This document shows, piece by piece, positions 1-10,870 of a stretch of 64,000 nucleotides of DNA. The stretch comes from Oikopleura dioica (Eukaryota; Chordata; Appendicularia; Copelata; Oikopleuridae). The notes beneath the pieces were generated by a model, which was given only the letters and a program-made list of their open reading frames with translations, did no database searches and had not been told where the DNA came from. Positions within the stretch are counted from its first letter, which is position 1. Every line of letters starts with the position of its first letter. The stretch lies in the NCBI GenBank assembly GCA_907165135.1, contig OU015570.1:2445525-2509524 (forward strand), in the 5' to 3' direction. The position numbers and the translations under genes were made by a program.

Positions 1-956
1 TCCCTTCCTTGTTTTTTCTACTCACTGAGGATCTTCGTCGAGCAGCATCTTCTTTCAAATCTCTTTTTGAAACTCTCTTTTTCAGCGTTCAAAACTTCAA
101 ATTATTTTTAACCGATTTCACACTTTTTGACTTCCGGGAGAGAACTGTAAGTCAGCATGCGTATTTATTTGCGTACAAGGCAGTCAAGTTCAACCCAATT
201 TTGTTTATCTTGATGAAAATGTGCCATTTCCGAGCTTTCGCCGCGGGAGATCGTAGCCAAGTTTTTGTCAAAAGATTACTATCAAGTAATTGGTATCGTT
301 TCGAAGCTGCTTTTTCCCTGATTTCGATTATGATATTTCCATTTAGAAAAGACTGATTTCCGTAATAATGATTCTTCAGTAAAATAAAGTCCAGTGAGGG
401 GGGATTAACGTCGCCGCCGGATAAAAAGACAAAAGTTGCGCGATGGCCGCGTGAGAACTCGCACGGCGCCGACACCGTCGATTTTCCTAGGTGCCGCGGA
501 AAGTTAAAAAAGGTGCTAGAAAAAAGAGTTGACTTTCTCGGGTTAGAAAAAAGGCTTGATTTTTGTAACCCAAGAGAGAGTTGCAAACAGTCCAAATGAA
601 ATCGCGGTATCTACTGAGACCACCGAGACATCTCTCTCGCGATGTATTGACGAGTGCGACGAGTGCGACGACACAAGACGAGTGCGACGACAATCTACAT
701 GTGGATATGGATCCGTATGACGGTCTGCCGCAAATTACACAGGATGTACCCGTCTTGTTGGAGCCTGTTCTTCGTCGGTACGCTGCTGCACCTTACGTTG
801 GGCCTCGTACTGATGCTGATCGAGCTCATGATGTCTTCTACTTGCAGTCTGGCGGGTAGATCTCTTCCAGTGGACCTCGTCGGCCGTTTAATCGACTGAG
901 TCGGGTCGTTATCACTCTGCCAGCTACTCCTCCTTGATTTTCATGTTTTTAATAAT
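1..956. other. no recognised gene; flank of a decayed element
   Basis: No ORF here carries a recognisable domain. Around 650-700 there is a short degenerate repeat of a GACGAGTGC-type unit. The stretch lies beyond the 3' side of the minus-strand retroelement fragment that ends near 957 and may be its eroded tail or unrelated intergenic DNA. Confidence 0.4.
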
Positions 957-2031
957 CTATCTTTCAAGATTATCTGCGCGGTCGGCCCACTTTGCTGGAT
1001 GACGATTGGAGTGTGGGTGTTTGGAATCTTCTGCTCGACGGTGGTTACTATGGGCGTTCTTTGGTCGACCGACAGGACTTCGGCTTGAGTCAGACGCTTT
1101 TGGGGCACCCAATGTTTCATGGTGATCAATCCCCTGGCTGCTCTTATCTTGTAAGTCTTTCACCACCGTTCTAAATATGAACTTGTTTTTCGATGCCTTC
1201 GCTGCTTTTGCTAGAACGTCCTTCAGTTCATCAGTTACTCTCGGCGGGGCTTTCGTCCACAGGTTTACGCTTCTGTGTGCTTGAGCTACGATCCTCGCCG
1301 ACTGAGCCAGCGGAATGGCTTCACCTTGGTCGTCTCTCTTTTCGACAACCATGATCGGTATGATGTTTTTAACCGATATGCCATGGTCTTGTGGGAACAC
1401 CACGATGTAGTCTCTGGCTAATTCGTACAGATGTTTAGCTACAATCTCCTTCTTCTCATCAGACATTTGCTCGTTTTTCTGTCTGGTGACTTGGTTTGAT
1501 AGTTCCACTCTCATCATCGGCGCTGATATCTGGAATTCTTTCGGAAGGCATCCCGTGACTTTTGAGAATACCTTCTTGTATTTCTTGTCTCTGATCTTGG
1601 TCATGAGTCTCACCTCCAGCTTCGGATTTTCTTTGACTACTTCACCAAGTACGATATCATCCACTGTTGACGATTCTCGAGCTTCTTTCCTCATCTTTTC
1701 CAGTTTTTCCTTGTAGGTCTTCCTGGCATCTGGTTCGAAGTTTTCGTCTGACAGTTCGTGCTTTGTACTTATCTTCAGTACGTTCTGGTGATCATAGCTT
1801 GGGGCGACCTTGAACTTTTCGAAAATGATTCTTCTATTGACCATGTCGATTGATGTATTTCCATCCATGTCCGTAACGCCCATTAGTAGTCCGTCGATGC
1901 TTTACAAGACTATGGCGTCGCTGATCATCCATGGATTTCCGTTCACCATCAGCTCTATGTCACAAACTTTGTGCTTTGCCGCGAGCTTCCATCTTAAGAG
2001 TTGGCAGTAGACTCTTTGAATTCGCTCTAAC
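957..2031 (-). pseudogene. Truncated protease/RT N-terminal fragment of pol
   Basis: In the frame following the Gag-like ORF, the sequence resembles the C-terminal half of a retropepsin (SIDGLLMGVTDMD, then a hydrophobic end). It is interrupted by an in-frame TAA at 1901-1903. The catalytic DTG end is not visible. The 308-residue ORF from 1883 continues into a linker and what looks like the N-terminal edge of a reverse transcriptase: a PP-x-VTDELK-x-VL stretch, then FIFRTVVKDL, matching the start of the RT motif A region. After about 1140 the similarity ends; no YxDD box, RNase H or integrase follows. This is a 3'-truncated element with at least two lesions. Confidence 0.5.
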
Positions 2032-2049
2032 GGCGTGCACTCGTTCTAG

Positions 2050-3300
2050 TCAAAGATCATCTTCGCTCAGCTTCAGCGCGCTGTAGACACTCGATGATTC
2101 TGTGACTTGTTTCAGCGATTCGCCCTTCCTCTCATCTCTTTTCTCCTGTCTTGCCTTACCATCGAAGTGTTTTCGTTCGCTTGTAATGTACTTGTTGCGG
2201 CATCTACATCCCTCCGTGTGAAATACCACCGTGTTGAAGTAGGGGCAGGGCGGTTTTTCCGGCTCGTTTTGGCTTCTTTCGTCCTCTCTTTTCTGGACGT
2301 TCTGACCTTCCCCTTTCTTCTTGTCATCCTTTTTCCCCTTCTTGCCTTGCTTCGATTTTATGAACTTCACCTCCTCCGTGACCTCACTCTTCGGTTCGCT
2401 TTCGACCTTCCTTACTCCAACGCTCTTTTTGCTCGTCTTCGCCGCCTCCAGCGTCGCGATTGAAAGGAACTTCGTTAGATCGAGCGGGAGATCCTCCGGT
2501 GATTTTGTTTTTCCCGATTGAGATCTGTACTCTCGCTCTATCTTCGTAAGCGTTCGATCATCGCAGTGAGTCAAGGCTAACGCTACTGCGGTTCTTGAGA
2601 TGATGGGCGATTCCTCTTCCGCAAGACTTCTGTTCAGCTTCCTGCCGTCGACGTTCTGCGTTTTCACCTTCTTGTCTTCACCAGCAGCCAAATAGTCTTG
2701 CAATGCACCCGAATAGAATAGTGCCAGCTGCTTCAGGTTCGCTTGACCCAGATTGTGCGACAAGTTCCGTTTGAGTTCCCGCGCAAAATCCGTAATCGCT
2801 ACGTTCTCGTTCGCTATGTCCTGGCAACCGTCCTGATCCTTGGAGATCGAAATAAATTCGTTCAAGTCTCGGTAGTGACCTCCTCGAAGTACTGACTTCT
2901 TTATTGATATGATCGTTAGGTCATCCGATCCTAGCGCTGTTTTCATAATCTTGCGTGCTTTCCGTGTCGCTTGTACTAGAAGTTCTGCATCGGATTACTT
3001 GTCGCTCTTCAATTTCTCGAAGAATGCTGAGCTTTCTCTCCCTGAGTCCTTGTTGATGTCAGACTCCGTCGCCGCTGGATCTCTGTACTGAAGCCATCTT
3101 CTCTTTTCGATGGTAACTTCAGTTCCAGCAATGTACTTCAAGTATTCCTCGTTTGAGGCTGTTATTTCGGCTCTTTCAAGTGCTTTACTCTGCACCATCT
3201 TCTCCAGATCCACAAACGTCGTCGGCACACCCAGCTTGTTGTCCTTCGGCGTCAAGTCCTGGCCATGAGCTGTCCATAACCATTTTGCGCGAAGTATCAT
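2050..3300 (-). pseudogene. Gag-like ORF of a decayed LTR retroelement, one internal stop
   Basis: A minus-strand reading frame runs from 3300 to 2050 with one in-frame TAA at 2995-2997, so the two ORFs of 101 and 298 residues are halves of one protein. The C-terminal half is highly charged (a Lys/Glu-rich run near 2300-2400) and then has a Cys/His cluster (CPYF...H...CRCRNKY) that could be a degenerate zinc knuckle. The N-terminal part has a helical, Gag-like composition. The frame stops at 2050, just upstream of protease-like sequence in a shifted frame, as expected for gag followed by pol. The Gag call is inference from position and composition. It could instead be the N-terminal part of a Gag-Pol of an unfamiliar clade. 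Confidence 0.5.
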
Positions 3301-4003
3301 GTCGCTCGAGATTTACTGGTCCGTTTGTGATTGTGCGAGTGCTTCAATCACTTTTCTTGTCTTCGCCTTGCTCTTGAGGCCCGCTGCTGAGAGCGTCCCT
3401 TTCCCAGGGTTGACAATTTAAGTAAGTGATGTACCGCTCATGACTCTTCGGGGAGTTCGAAAAAGTAGAATCAGTCGTGATAAAACTTTCACTTGCAGTT
3501 ACCACGTGGAAGTGCGAGCCTGCTGCGCCTGCTGATCGAAGAATGCGTGCAAGAATGAGTCGATTTTGTTGTTGTTTCTGTACTTTTCCAATAAATACGG
3601 AAAGCACTAGTTTAGTCAAAGTTACTGAGAAGATAGAAGTTGTACTTACCACAAAGAGGTTCTCTAGGAATGACCCGTTGTGGCTCGCACTGCAAAGATT
3701 TGCACGAAGATGTAGATAACAGATTGAACCAAGATTGCAACAGCAGCATCGCCGTGGGGTGTTGATGTAGCTTTCCACGTTAATATCCTGAAGTATGATT
3801 TTGGCGGGGATAAAGATGATACTAATTGGAAAATACAAGCGAGAAAATCAAGAAAAATTTATTCCCGGGTCGATTTGGCATTTGAACTTCAAACTTCATC
3901 AAAAATTTAATGTCAGAATGCTGTCGCTAAGACGTTTTTTTGTATCAGTGCTTAGTTTGAGAAATAATTTAACAATTTCGACGGCGACTCTCTCGCTCAC
4001 TTA
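3301..4003. other. no recognised gene
   Basis: Open frames on both strands here lack recognisable domains. The position upstream of the minus-strand Gag-like ORF would suit a 5' leader or LTR, but no second LTR copy was found. Confidence 0.3.
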
Positions 4004-4164
4004 CAGTGGTATGTGGAGATGCTGCACCCTTAGCGAGTGCTCTGTTGCTGCACCCCTGACCCGCACTTTTTCTATCGTTTTCTTATAGAAGTAGCAAAAG
4101 TGAGTGCTGCGTTTCTGCACCTTTTACCCGCTGTCTAGGGGTGCAGCAACTCCACACACCACTG
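4004..4164. mobile_element. 161-bp TA-flanked MITE (Tc1/mariner-like ends)
   Basis: The ends form a 30-bp inverted repeat with 27 matches: left arm 4004-4033 begins CAGTGGTATGTGGAG, right arm 4135-4164 ends CTCCACACACCACTG. TA dinucleotides flank both sides. CAGT...ACTG ends with TA duplications are typical of Tc1/mariner/pogo superfamily elements. The interior has no coding capacity, so this is a non-autonomous element. Confidence 0.8.
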
Positions 4165-5150
4165 TACTTTTTTTTAAAATGAGAAAATCGCTTTTATTTT
4201 TTTCATCATTTGTTAATGGTGATTTTTAATCAACAAAAACCGAAAATCAATGTTTCAAATTGACTTTGAACGATTTAAAAAAGATCGATGAAATGTTAGA
4301 TCTCAAAATGGTGATGGAAAGCAAAGAAACTTACAGATTATTATTCCGAAAATATGGACCTCTGTATAATGCAGTTGAAAGTTTCCTTAGGCCGCGTAGA
4401 GCCTATGCATAATTCTCGGCTATAATTTATAGCCCTTGGCTATAATTTTTGGAACTGGTTTGCGTTAGTACCGGACAGCCGCTTAAATGACTCGCTCTCT
4501 TACGCCCGTATCACCTCTCACTTCTTTTCTGGTTCATCATCATGGCGCTGTTGTTTCCCTGGCTGGTTTACCGAGTCTACTAGCGCTTGAACTGATAATC
4601 CGAACACTTTATTCTTCTAATTGAGCAATATTTTGTCCCAACGTCATTCTCCCCTTCGCCAACCTGCAATATCAACACACTCGTGACCAGAAACTGGCAG
4701 AACAAAACTGATTTATTCCGTACACCAATTTAACCAACTTCTCAGATAATGCGTAGGACCACGGTGACAACTTGGGCGATTCAAATCACTATAAACAGTT
4801 TTTTATGGAATTTTTTGACATCGAATTCTTGGACATTTTAGCAATTTTAAAGGGTTTTCTTGGGACACTTCTGAAAAGTGCCTGTATCAAATTTTCGACA
4901 GTACTGAATATGTAACGAATGTCACGAATGTCACGAATGTAACGATTGAACCTAACCTTTGAACTTCTTACCACTTAACCCGCGGAGCGGGCGTTTATCA
5001 ATTAAAGATTCAATGAAAAATCTCAATTTTTTGTGTATGGCAATGGTAAAATTGAAGAATTTTAGTCAAAAACCTATCTATTTGGGCCTGAAGTTGCCGT
5101 CAATTTCAAAAACTTTCAAATATTTTTTGTTTTAGATTATGAAAAATGAG
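4165..5150. other. intergenic repeats, no gene
   Basis: Apart from the MITE fragment at 4796, this stretch holds a GGCTATA-ATT-TATAGCC palindrome near 4419 and AT-rich sequence. A GC block with CCGCGGAGCGGGCG near 4980 recurs inverted inside the hAT-like MITE at 43.7 kb. No coding signal is visible. Confidence 0.4.
4796..4955. repeat. Fragment of the CAGTTTTTTATGGAA MITE family joined to (GTAACGAAT)n repeat
   Basis: Positions 4796-4900 match the left end of the same TIR family seen at 27661 and 56540 (CAGTTTTTTATGGAATTTTT, then TTGGACATTTT). From about 4910 it runs into a GAATATGTAACGAATGTCACGAATG repeat also seen beside the 56-kb copy. No matching right end was found, so the copy is truncated. 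Confidence 0.6.
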
Positions 5151-5154
5151 TTTT

Positions 5155-6850
5155 TCAAGTCTGCTTCTGATCCTTGATTTTGACAACATGTTCAGATGCA
5201 GTAACGACTTCGAACGGTCCAATCCAGTCGTATCCTTTGGACTTTGCTGCTTTGGCGACCGGGCGGAACAGAGTAACCTGGTCTCCAGAATTGAGGGGTC
5301 GAGCACGATGAGCCTTGTTCAACCTTCTTTCCAGCGCTTCATCCGCGGCCTTGTTGGCGACTTTTTCGAGTGAGTGGAGAAGTTGAAGACGTTCACGGAT
5401 CATCTTGCCATAAGAAGATGGAGAAGGCGAGCTCAAATCGGGATCGTGGATGGTTTCTTGGACAGTGAGACGCGGTCGGCGACCAGTAACTAGAGAATGT
5501 GGCGACTGACCTGTACCAGAATTCTTGTGGCTGTTCATGTAGGCGCACGCGTATGGTACTGCATCGATCCAAGTCATGTTTCGCTCGTGTTGGAGCATGA
5601 AAACGAAGGACTTGAAGCTGCGGTGGGCTCGTTCCAGGTTTCCTGTGCTCTGTGGGCGATAGGCAGTGTGCTGTTTTGCGACGATGCCCAGCTGCTTAGT
5701 CATCTCATCCATTGTAGCGGAGACTAACGCAGTTCCGCGATCGCTTGAGACGATCTTCGGAATGATCTGATGCCGCAGAACAACTTCGTCGACTATTGTA
5801 CGAGCAGCATCGATCACGCGCTCGCCGGGAACGACCTTGGCGATGAAATAGCGGGTGAAGCTGTCGAGAATTGTACAAACGAAGCGCTTGCCGTTACATT
5901 TGTCGAAGACGGTAAAGTCAATGTAGATGACTTCGAAGGGTCTCTCGCCGCGTTTACAGTGACCGATGTTTGGGGACGAGATGTGACCTTGGTTACCTTC
6001 CTTCTTGCCTCAAATGACACACGAGGCGACGTAGTTTTTGATGTCATCATCCATGCTGGGCAACCTATACGATTCTAGAGATTCAGCGACTCGACTGGCG
6101 CCTGGATGAGCTGAATCATCATGGGAAATGCGGAGAAGCCGGCGAACATGCTCTGGAGGGAGAACCTGGCGATACTTGCCGTCCTTAACATGGAGCAGAA
6201 GATCTGTGCGCTGGCAAATTTTGAAATGCGGCCAGTTGACGCGGATAATGTCGTAGTTGTGATCTTTCCTGTCAAGTTGGATCGACTTTGGCTCTCGCTG
6301 GAAGCTGGTAACTGCTTTGATGAGGCCATCGATGCTGAAGTCGGCGCGCTGATCGCTGGCGAGTTTGAAGTAGTCCTCGACGCGGGTGTTGAGGATGAAA
6401 CTGCCGCTTCTAGTGATGAAAGCACTGGTAAGTCCTTCTGTAAGGAGCTTCTCAGATGTACCAAAAGGGCAACTAACTTGCTGTTTAGTACACCAACTTG
6501 GAACGTAGGCGCGCAGACCATTTCCGAAGTCTGCAAACTTCCCGGCTGGCACGTGAACATCCTTGTTGACTGGTTTCTTGAGCCCAAATGGCCGAGAGAA
6601 GAAGTCAGCCCAGACGTTTTGCTCACCTGGGATGTATTCCACAATAAACCTGTACGAAGATAGCTCATCCATCCATCGGCTAAGCTTCGCGTTTTTGTGG
6701 TCGACAGAATCAATGTACTGGAGGGCTGCATGGTCGCATTTGATGACAAACGGACGACCGCGAAGGAAGTAATCAAATCGGCGAATGCCGAATAAGATGC
6801 CGTAGGCCTCCCTTTCCGTCGTTGACCACCTGGTTTCTACAGCTGTGGAC
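5155..6850 (-). pseudogene. RNase H remnant and integrase of gypsy element B, one nonsense codon
   Basis: A minus-strand frame is open from about 6850 to 5155 except for one TGA at 6010-6012. It begins with the C-terminal half of RNase H (TEREAYGIL, CDHAALQYID), then the integrase zinc-binding domain (HDDSAHPG...), the catalytic core with Asp, Asp and Glu landmarks (YIDFTVFD, SSDRGTALVS, YRPQSTGNLERAHR) and a C-terminal basic region with a W-x-GPFEV motif. The TGA falls where the second cysteine of the HHCC zinc finger belongs, directly after CVI, so a Cys-to-stop change is the simplest reading. No LTR pair was identified for this element. Confidence 0.75.
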
Positions 6851-8125
6851 CAGCTGGGAGAAGCAGTTCGTGTCGATGCGCTCGTGAAGGCTCGTCTCGA
6901 GAAACTCCCGAATAAAGGTCAACCGACCAAGTAGACATCGAAGTTCTGTCCTTGTTGTTGGTGGTTTGAGCGAGTCAACCCCTTGTGCGTGATCAGGATC
7001 GATGCTTATACCTTCTGGACTAATTACACGGCCCAGAAATTTGACCGATTTCGCCAGAAAATGGCACTTGCCTGGGTGGAGCCGCAAGCCGAACTTCCTT
7101 GTAGCTTCAAACAGGCTGCGCAGCTTCTGTACATACGCGCTGAACGTTGGTGCACACAGCAGTACATCGTCGATGTAGATGTAAAGTCCTTCGCGGTCAG
7201 TGATGGACTCGAGTGCTTCGCCAACGCATCGACTGAAGATCTGGCCCGCACACGTCAGTCCAAACGGCATCTTCCCATACTGCCAGGTCTTCCCTCGCCA
7301 AGTGAATGCAGTTTTGTTGCGGTCTTGCTCGTCAATGAGGATCTGCCAATATCCGCTACGGTAGTCGACAGAGGCTAAGTACATGTTCCCCGGCCGGATT
7401 TCGTTGAAAATTTCGCGGAGCGAGAGCATGCTGTATGGATCAGGGTCCTTCAAGACGCGGTTAAGTGTATCCTTGAAGTTGGCTACTACGCGTGGACTTC
7501 CATCTTTCTTATCGACGACGTGGATAGGACTTTTGAAGCCTTTTGGATCTGGGCATGGTTCGATTACGCGGGTCGTGTCCATTTCGTCCATTTTACCGTC
7601 GACTGCAGCTTGGTTTCTAAACTGTATCTGGTGCTGCTTGCGCGACGCCAATTTTCCATTTGTAGGGATACGGACTGGATGAATGAACTCGCACAAAGGA
7701 TCATTGTCGCTGCCAAAGATGTCATCAAACTCGACGCACAGCTTGCTAACCGTTCTGAGTTCTTGAGCATCTTCCCAGGAGGTGGACAGTTTCAGATTCT
7801 TCTTCGACTCGAGCCAGGCGCAGAGTTCAGCAGTACTTGCGCTTAGATCAGGTTTGTCTCGATGAGGCGGTTGTTCAGAAGTAACAGTGTCTTTTCTAGC
7901 AGTGGAACTCGATTCGACAGCCAGAGACGTATTTTCGCCTCCCTCGCCGTATAAATAAGTACCAGCGCTCAGTAAATAAGTTCCAGACGAAGGTGGTTCC
8001 TCAAGAACAAGTAGCTTGGCGTTCGAAGTTTCTCGCGTCGCGTTCCAGGGATCACTGTGGTAGCCGTTGATTCCGAACTTATGAGTCGTTATGTCGCTAC
8101 CAGGACCAAGACAAAACTGACACAA
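6773..8125 (-). CDS. Reverse transcriptase segment of gypsy element B
   Basis: A 450-residue ORF with the full set of LTR-element RT landmarks: an extended linker, the entry segment DKKDGSPRVVANFKDTLN, LASVDYRSGYWQI (motif A, catalytic Asp), KMPFGLTCAGQIF (motif B), IYIDDVLL (motif C, YxDD) and KVKFLGRVIS-type downstream blocks. The RT core looks intact. After about 6900 the frame no longer matches: it runs directly into the last third of RNase H in a shifted frame, and the catalytic N-terminal part of RNase H (TDASxxG) is absent. The element therefore carries an internal deletion plus a frameshift here. Confidence 0.85.
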   Translation of the reverse strand: MCQFCLGPGSDITTHKFGINGYHSDPWNATRETSNAKLLVLEEPPSSGTYLLSAGTYLYGEGGENTSLAVESSSTARKDTVTSEQPPHRDKPDLSASTAELCAWLESKKNLKLSTSWEDAQELRTVSKLCVEFDDIFGSDNDPLCEFIHPVRIPTNGKLASRKQHQIQFRNQAAVDGKMDEMDTTRVIEPCPDPKGFKSPIHVVDKKDGSPRVVANFKDTLNRVLKDPDPYSMLSLREIFNEIRPGNMYLASVDYRSGYWQILIDEQDRNKTAFTWRGKTWQYGKMPFGLTCAGQIFSRCVGEALESITDREGLYIYIDDVLLCAPTFSAYVQKLRSLFEATRKFGLRLHPGKCHFLAKSVKFLGRVISPEGISIDPDHAQGVDSLKPPTTRTELRCLLGRLTFIREFLETSLHERIDTNCFSQLVHSCRNQVVNDGKGGLRHLIRHSPI

Positions 8126-8510
8126 GAAGGATGATCAATCACCGTGCGACCAATCAAACATGGTGTACAGTGAAAACTCAAAAATTGGCCGGTTTTCAGA
8201 TCCAAATTTCCGAAAAAAGCGGCCAAAGTTTGAGTTTTTTGCCGGGTAGCCAAGCTTCCTCTTCAAAAAAGCAAAGTTTCAAAATTTTCGAATTTGGGCA
8301 TGATTTTCACGTTTTTGATGTATTTAATTCAATTTTTTTGCTTGTTCTAAGTCATTTTTATCAAAATAAAGTTATTTTAGATGATTTAAACGCTTCAAAA
8401 TAGCTTAAAATGGTCAGAAAGACCATAATTTGGGTCTATTTTGATGCAAATTTTTTTATTTTTGAATTTCTGTAAATTTCACTTCCGGAAATTCACAGTG
8501 TTGTCATCGA
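8126..8510. other. Probable insertion splitting protease from RT of element B
   Basis: An AT-rich, non-coding block of about 385 bp lies between two parts of one pol gene that both read on the minus strand. It starts near TACAGTGAAAACTCAAAAA, which resembles TA-flanked CAGTG element ends elsewhere in the window. No clean matching right end was identified, so its nature is uncertain. Confidence 0.4.
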
Positions 8511-8978
8511 CTAAATGTGACATAGATCCTCAGTGATGAATTCTCCGACAGCCTTGCTTTTGCCGTTTACACCGTTGATGACAATGTCCGAGTCGACCAG
8601 ATCACGGATGAGCTCTGGAGGAACGAACCTGCTTTGCAGCAACAGATCGTCAGAACCGTTGTCGAAGATGCCATCGTTGACAGTGAAAGAACGCTCGCCG
8701 ATGGTGAGTTTCAGATTGATGAACCACGGCTGAGTCGGAAGAATACAGTTGGAGCGTATGCGAAGAGAATTGCTCATCTTAGGTGCACACGAGTCTAAGA
8801 TGAGGTTCGAAAATCCTTCGAAGAGCTTGGAAGTGTTGGCGGATCCGTTGGAGCATCGCCCGAAGTTCCGGCGGCTCGAGCTTGGGTTTGGTTTCCGCCA
8901 TTGCCCTTTTTTTGTTATTTTTGGACTTGTTGTTGGACTGTGTCGCTGAAGTGCTTGCAGTTTTGCCTTCAATCGCAT
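8511..8978 (-). pseudogene. Protease region of gypsy element B, interrupted
   Basis: This 155-residue ORF ends in a retropepsin-like segment with DNGSDDLLLQ at the catalytic position (DNG where DTG/DSG is usual), then a VVINGV-like flap region. It breaks off at GEFITEDLCHI just where about 385 bp of AT-rich non-coding DNA (8126-8510) separates it from the remainder of pol. The DNG may be a natural variant or a mutation. Confidence 0.55.
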
Positions 8979-9096
8979 CGAGACGCGTGATAGAGGGCTT
9001 GAGCTGCGATTCGAGCGATGGCTTTTTGTTGTCGCCTTGACTGTTTGAGTTCTTTTTGTTCCAGGAGCCGTTCTTGGCGCCGAAAGCAGCAGAATC

Positions 9097-10029
9097 CTAA
9101 TTGGTCATGTTAGCCGGGAGACGGTCAATCAGCAACTTAGCCTTGTTGTAGACTTGCTGTGGAGAACGACATGAATCAACAGAGTCGCAGAGTTTGAGCG
9201 CGACCGTCGGATACAGCTCGGCGATTTTCATGTAAGCCAGGCATGCGCTGTAGAGATCAGAAAGCTCATGCGCTTTAACAGGGCAAGAACACTTACTCGC
9301 AGTTTTAGGTACTACTCCGGCCTCGACTTTGACAAAAGCAGCGGACGAAGCAGTGATGTCAATGACCTCAGCCTTCTCGGCTTCGGCATTTTGGCGATAC
9401 AGGCGCTCTACTTGACGATAAGCACGCTTCTGTGCTTCGCTGAGCTCGGAAATGAAGGCTTGGAGGCCCTTATTCTTCTGGAACTTGACGTCGTGCGGTC
9501 TTCGTAGCTCCTGGAAGATGCTCAGCTTGCTACTAAACATGGTTTCGATGGCTTCTAGCAGCTCGGCTACTGTGGTCGTCTTTAGATTTTGGCGATGAAA
9601 GGACTGGTTGACCGACGCATCGAAGTATTTCTTGGCTGTACGGACCAAGACCTTCTCTGCTTCTTCTTTTTTATCATCATCCAAGTGGTCGATGTAGTCG
9701 ACTTTTGCCTGTCTGATCTTGGCGATCCAAACTTCTACTTTGTCGGCATCGCTCAAGTCAGTGGTCTTTTCAAGATCGAATACATGCCTGATCTCGACGA
9801 GATGTGCAGCTGACTCGCCAGATTTGGCTGGGGTAGATTTCATGGACTGCAACTGCGCGGAGATGATGGCGAGACGATCGGAAGCTTCTTTGACGTCGGC
9901 GGTCTTTTCCGTGTCAGTAAAGTTGGCGCCGATGAAATTGCCGAATTCACCAACCCATTTCTCAAGGTTGGCTCGACTCGCGTTTTTCAAGTCATCAATG
10001 GGCATGGAGAGTTGCCATAGAACTGTCAT
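9097..10029 (-). CDS. Gag of gypsy element B
   Basis: A 310-residue ORF, the first of the minus-strand element spanning about 10.0-5.15 kb. It is rich in Ala, Glu and Lys with long helical stretches, as expected of a capsid-type Gag, and is followed downstream by protease, RT and integrase in the usual Ty3/gypsy order. A cysteine pair near the middle (SKCSCPVKAH) is not a canonical CCHC knuckle. The call rests on position and composition, not on a diagnostic motif. The frame appears intact. Downstream of its stop at 9097 the element continues in another frame. Confidence 0.6.
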   Translation of the reverse strand: MTVLWQLSMPIDDLKNASRANLEKWVGEFGNFIGANFTDTEKTADVKEASDRLAIISAQLQSMKSTPAKSGESAAHLVEIRHVFDLEKTTDLSDADKVEVWIAKIRQAKVDYIDHLDDDKKEEAEKVLVRTAKKYFDASVNQSFHRQNLKTTTVAELLEAIETMFSSKLSIFQELRRPHDVKFQKNKGLQAFISELSEAQKRAYRQVERLYRQNAEAEKAEVIDITASSAAFVKVEAGVVPKTASKCSCPVKAHELSDLYSACLAYMKIAELYPTVALKLCDSVDSCRSPQQVYNKAKLLIDRLPANMTN

Positions 10030-10227
10030 CGCTGCTGGTGAGAGGTGCGCGGCGCAGCGAGGTCAGTAAGTCCAAGATTCACTTGTTGAACCCTTTTCAG
10101 AGTCCGTTCGGAGGTGGCGGGAGTGCTCGTTGAGATCGTGCGATGAAGTTGATCGGAATCAGCAACGGCAGCGTAGACTTGTTGTTCAGGTGGTGGCTAA
10201 AGTTGGAGCGAGGACACTGCTAACCGA

Positions 10228-10710
10228 CTTTTCTACCTGCGATTACCCCGGATTAGGGGTAATTGAGTTAGGGTTAGTTTGGAGAACTTAAAATCCTTGT
10301 CTAGGGGTAATTGATGAGCAAATGCAGCGAAGAGCGCCACGAAGAAGTTTCAAGTCGTCGAATTCTAGAGGTGGTCCAGAAGAATGTACGTGGTCGGCTT
10401 AACTTGCGGGCAGTATCAGCGAAAAAGGTTCGTGTACCTGCGTTGACCCCGTAAAATAAGCTGGTCAGGCTTTTATTTTACTTTTAGGGGCTTTGAAGAG
10501 CAAATGCAGGCGTTCGAGTTCACGATCTGCGGCAAAGAAAGAAGCACCAGTAGTTCAAGTGGTCCGAGAGCGTGGAGTTGAGCGGTTCTAGAATCTAGAT
10601 GGCTGGAAGTCTGAATTCACGCCAGTACCAGACAGCGCTAGAACAGTACCTGCGGTGACCCCGTAAAATAAGCTGGTCGGGCTTTATTTTACTTTTAGGG
10701 GCTTTCAAGT
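10228..10710. repeat. Three degenerate units of about 210 bp, each with a hairpin
   Basis: Units start near 10228, 10438 and 10650. Each carries ACCTGCG(G/T)T-ACCCCG, then in units 2 and 3 GTAAAATAAGCTGGTC and TTATTTTACTTTTAGGGG, which can pair as a stem. Units 1 and 2 then continue with GAGCAAATGCAG. Unit 1 has diverged and contains TTAGGGTTAG instead. They look like spaced repeats in a transcribed leader, or ancient tandem duplications. Confidence 0.55.
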
Positions 10711-10785
10711 GGCGTGCGCAGAACTGCTTACTGTAGCCAAATGGACCCAACGGACGTCAAAGCTCGAGAATCTCCCAGTCGATCG

Positions 10786-10870
10786 GCCTGGCCGAGTGGT
10801 AGGAAAGGCGATCTGAGGATGTGTTACCGGTCGGAACCAGTAATTCGATTTTTCCAGTGAAGAGTCGAGG
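10786..10870 (+). other. tRNA-like fragment (A-box) of uncertain status
   Basis: GGCCTGGCCGAGTGGTAGG contains a near-perfect Pol III A box (TGGCCGAGTGG) as in Ser/Leu-type tRNAs. A convincing B box and a foldable acceptor stem are missing; TAATTCGATTTTTCC is only a weak B-box match. It is more likely a tRNA-derived relic than a tRNA gene. Confidence 0.25.

Noticed and set aside
9-693. Overlapping ORFs on both strands at the window start
   Set aside because: Composition is not protein-like, there are no motifs, and the frames overlap on both strands.
10786-10870. Possible tRNA gene
   Set aside because: The A box is convincing but there is no good B box or acceptor stem, so it is listed only as a tRNA-like relic.
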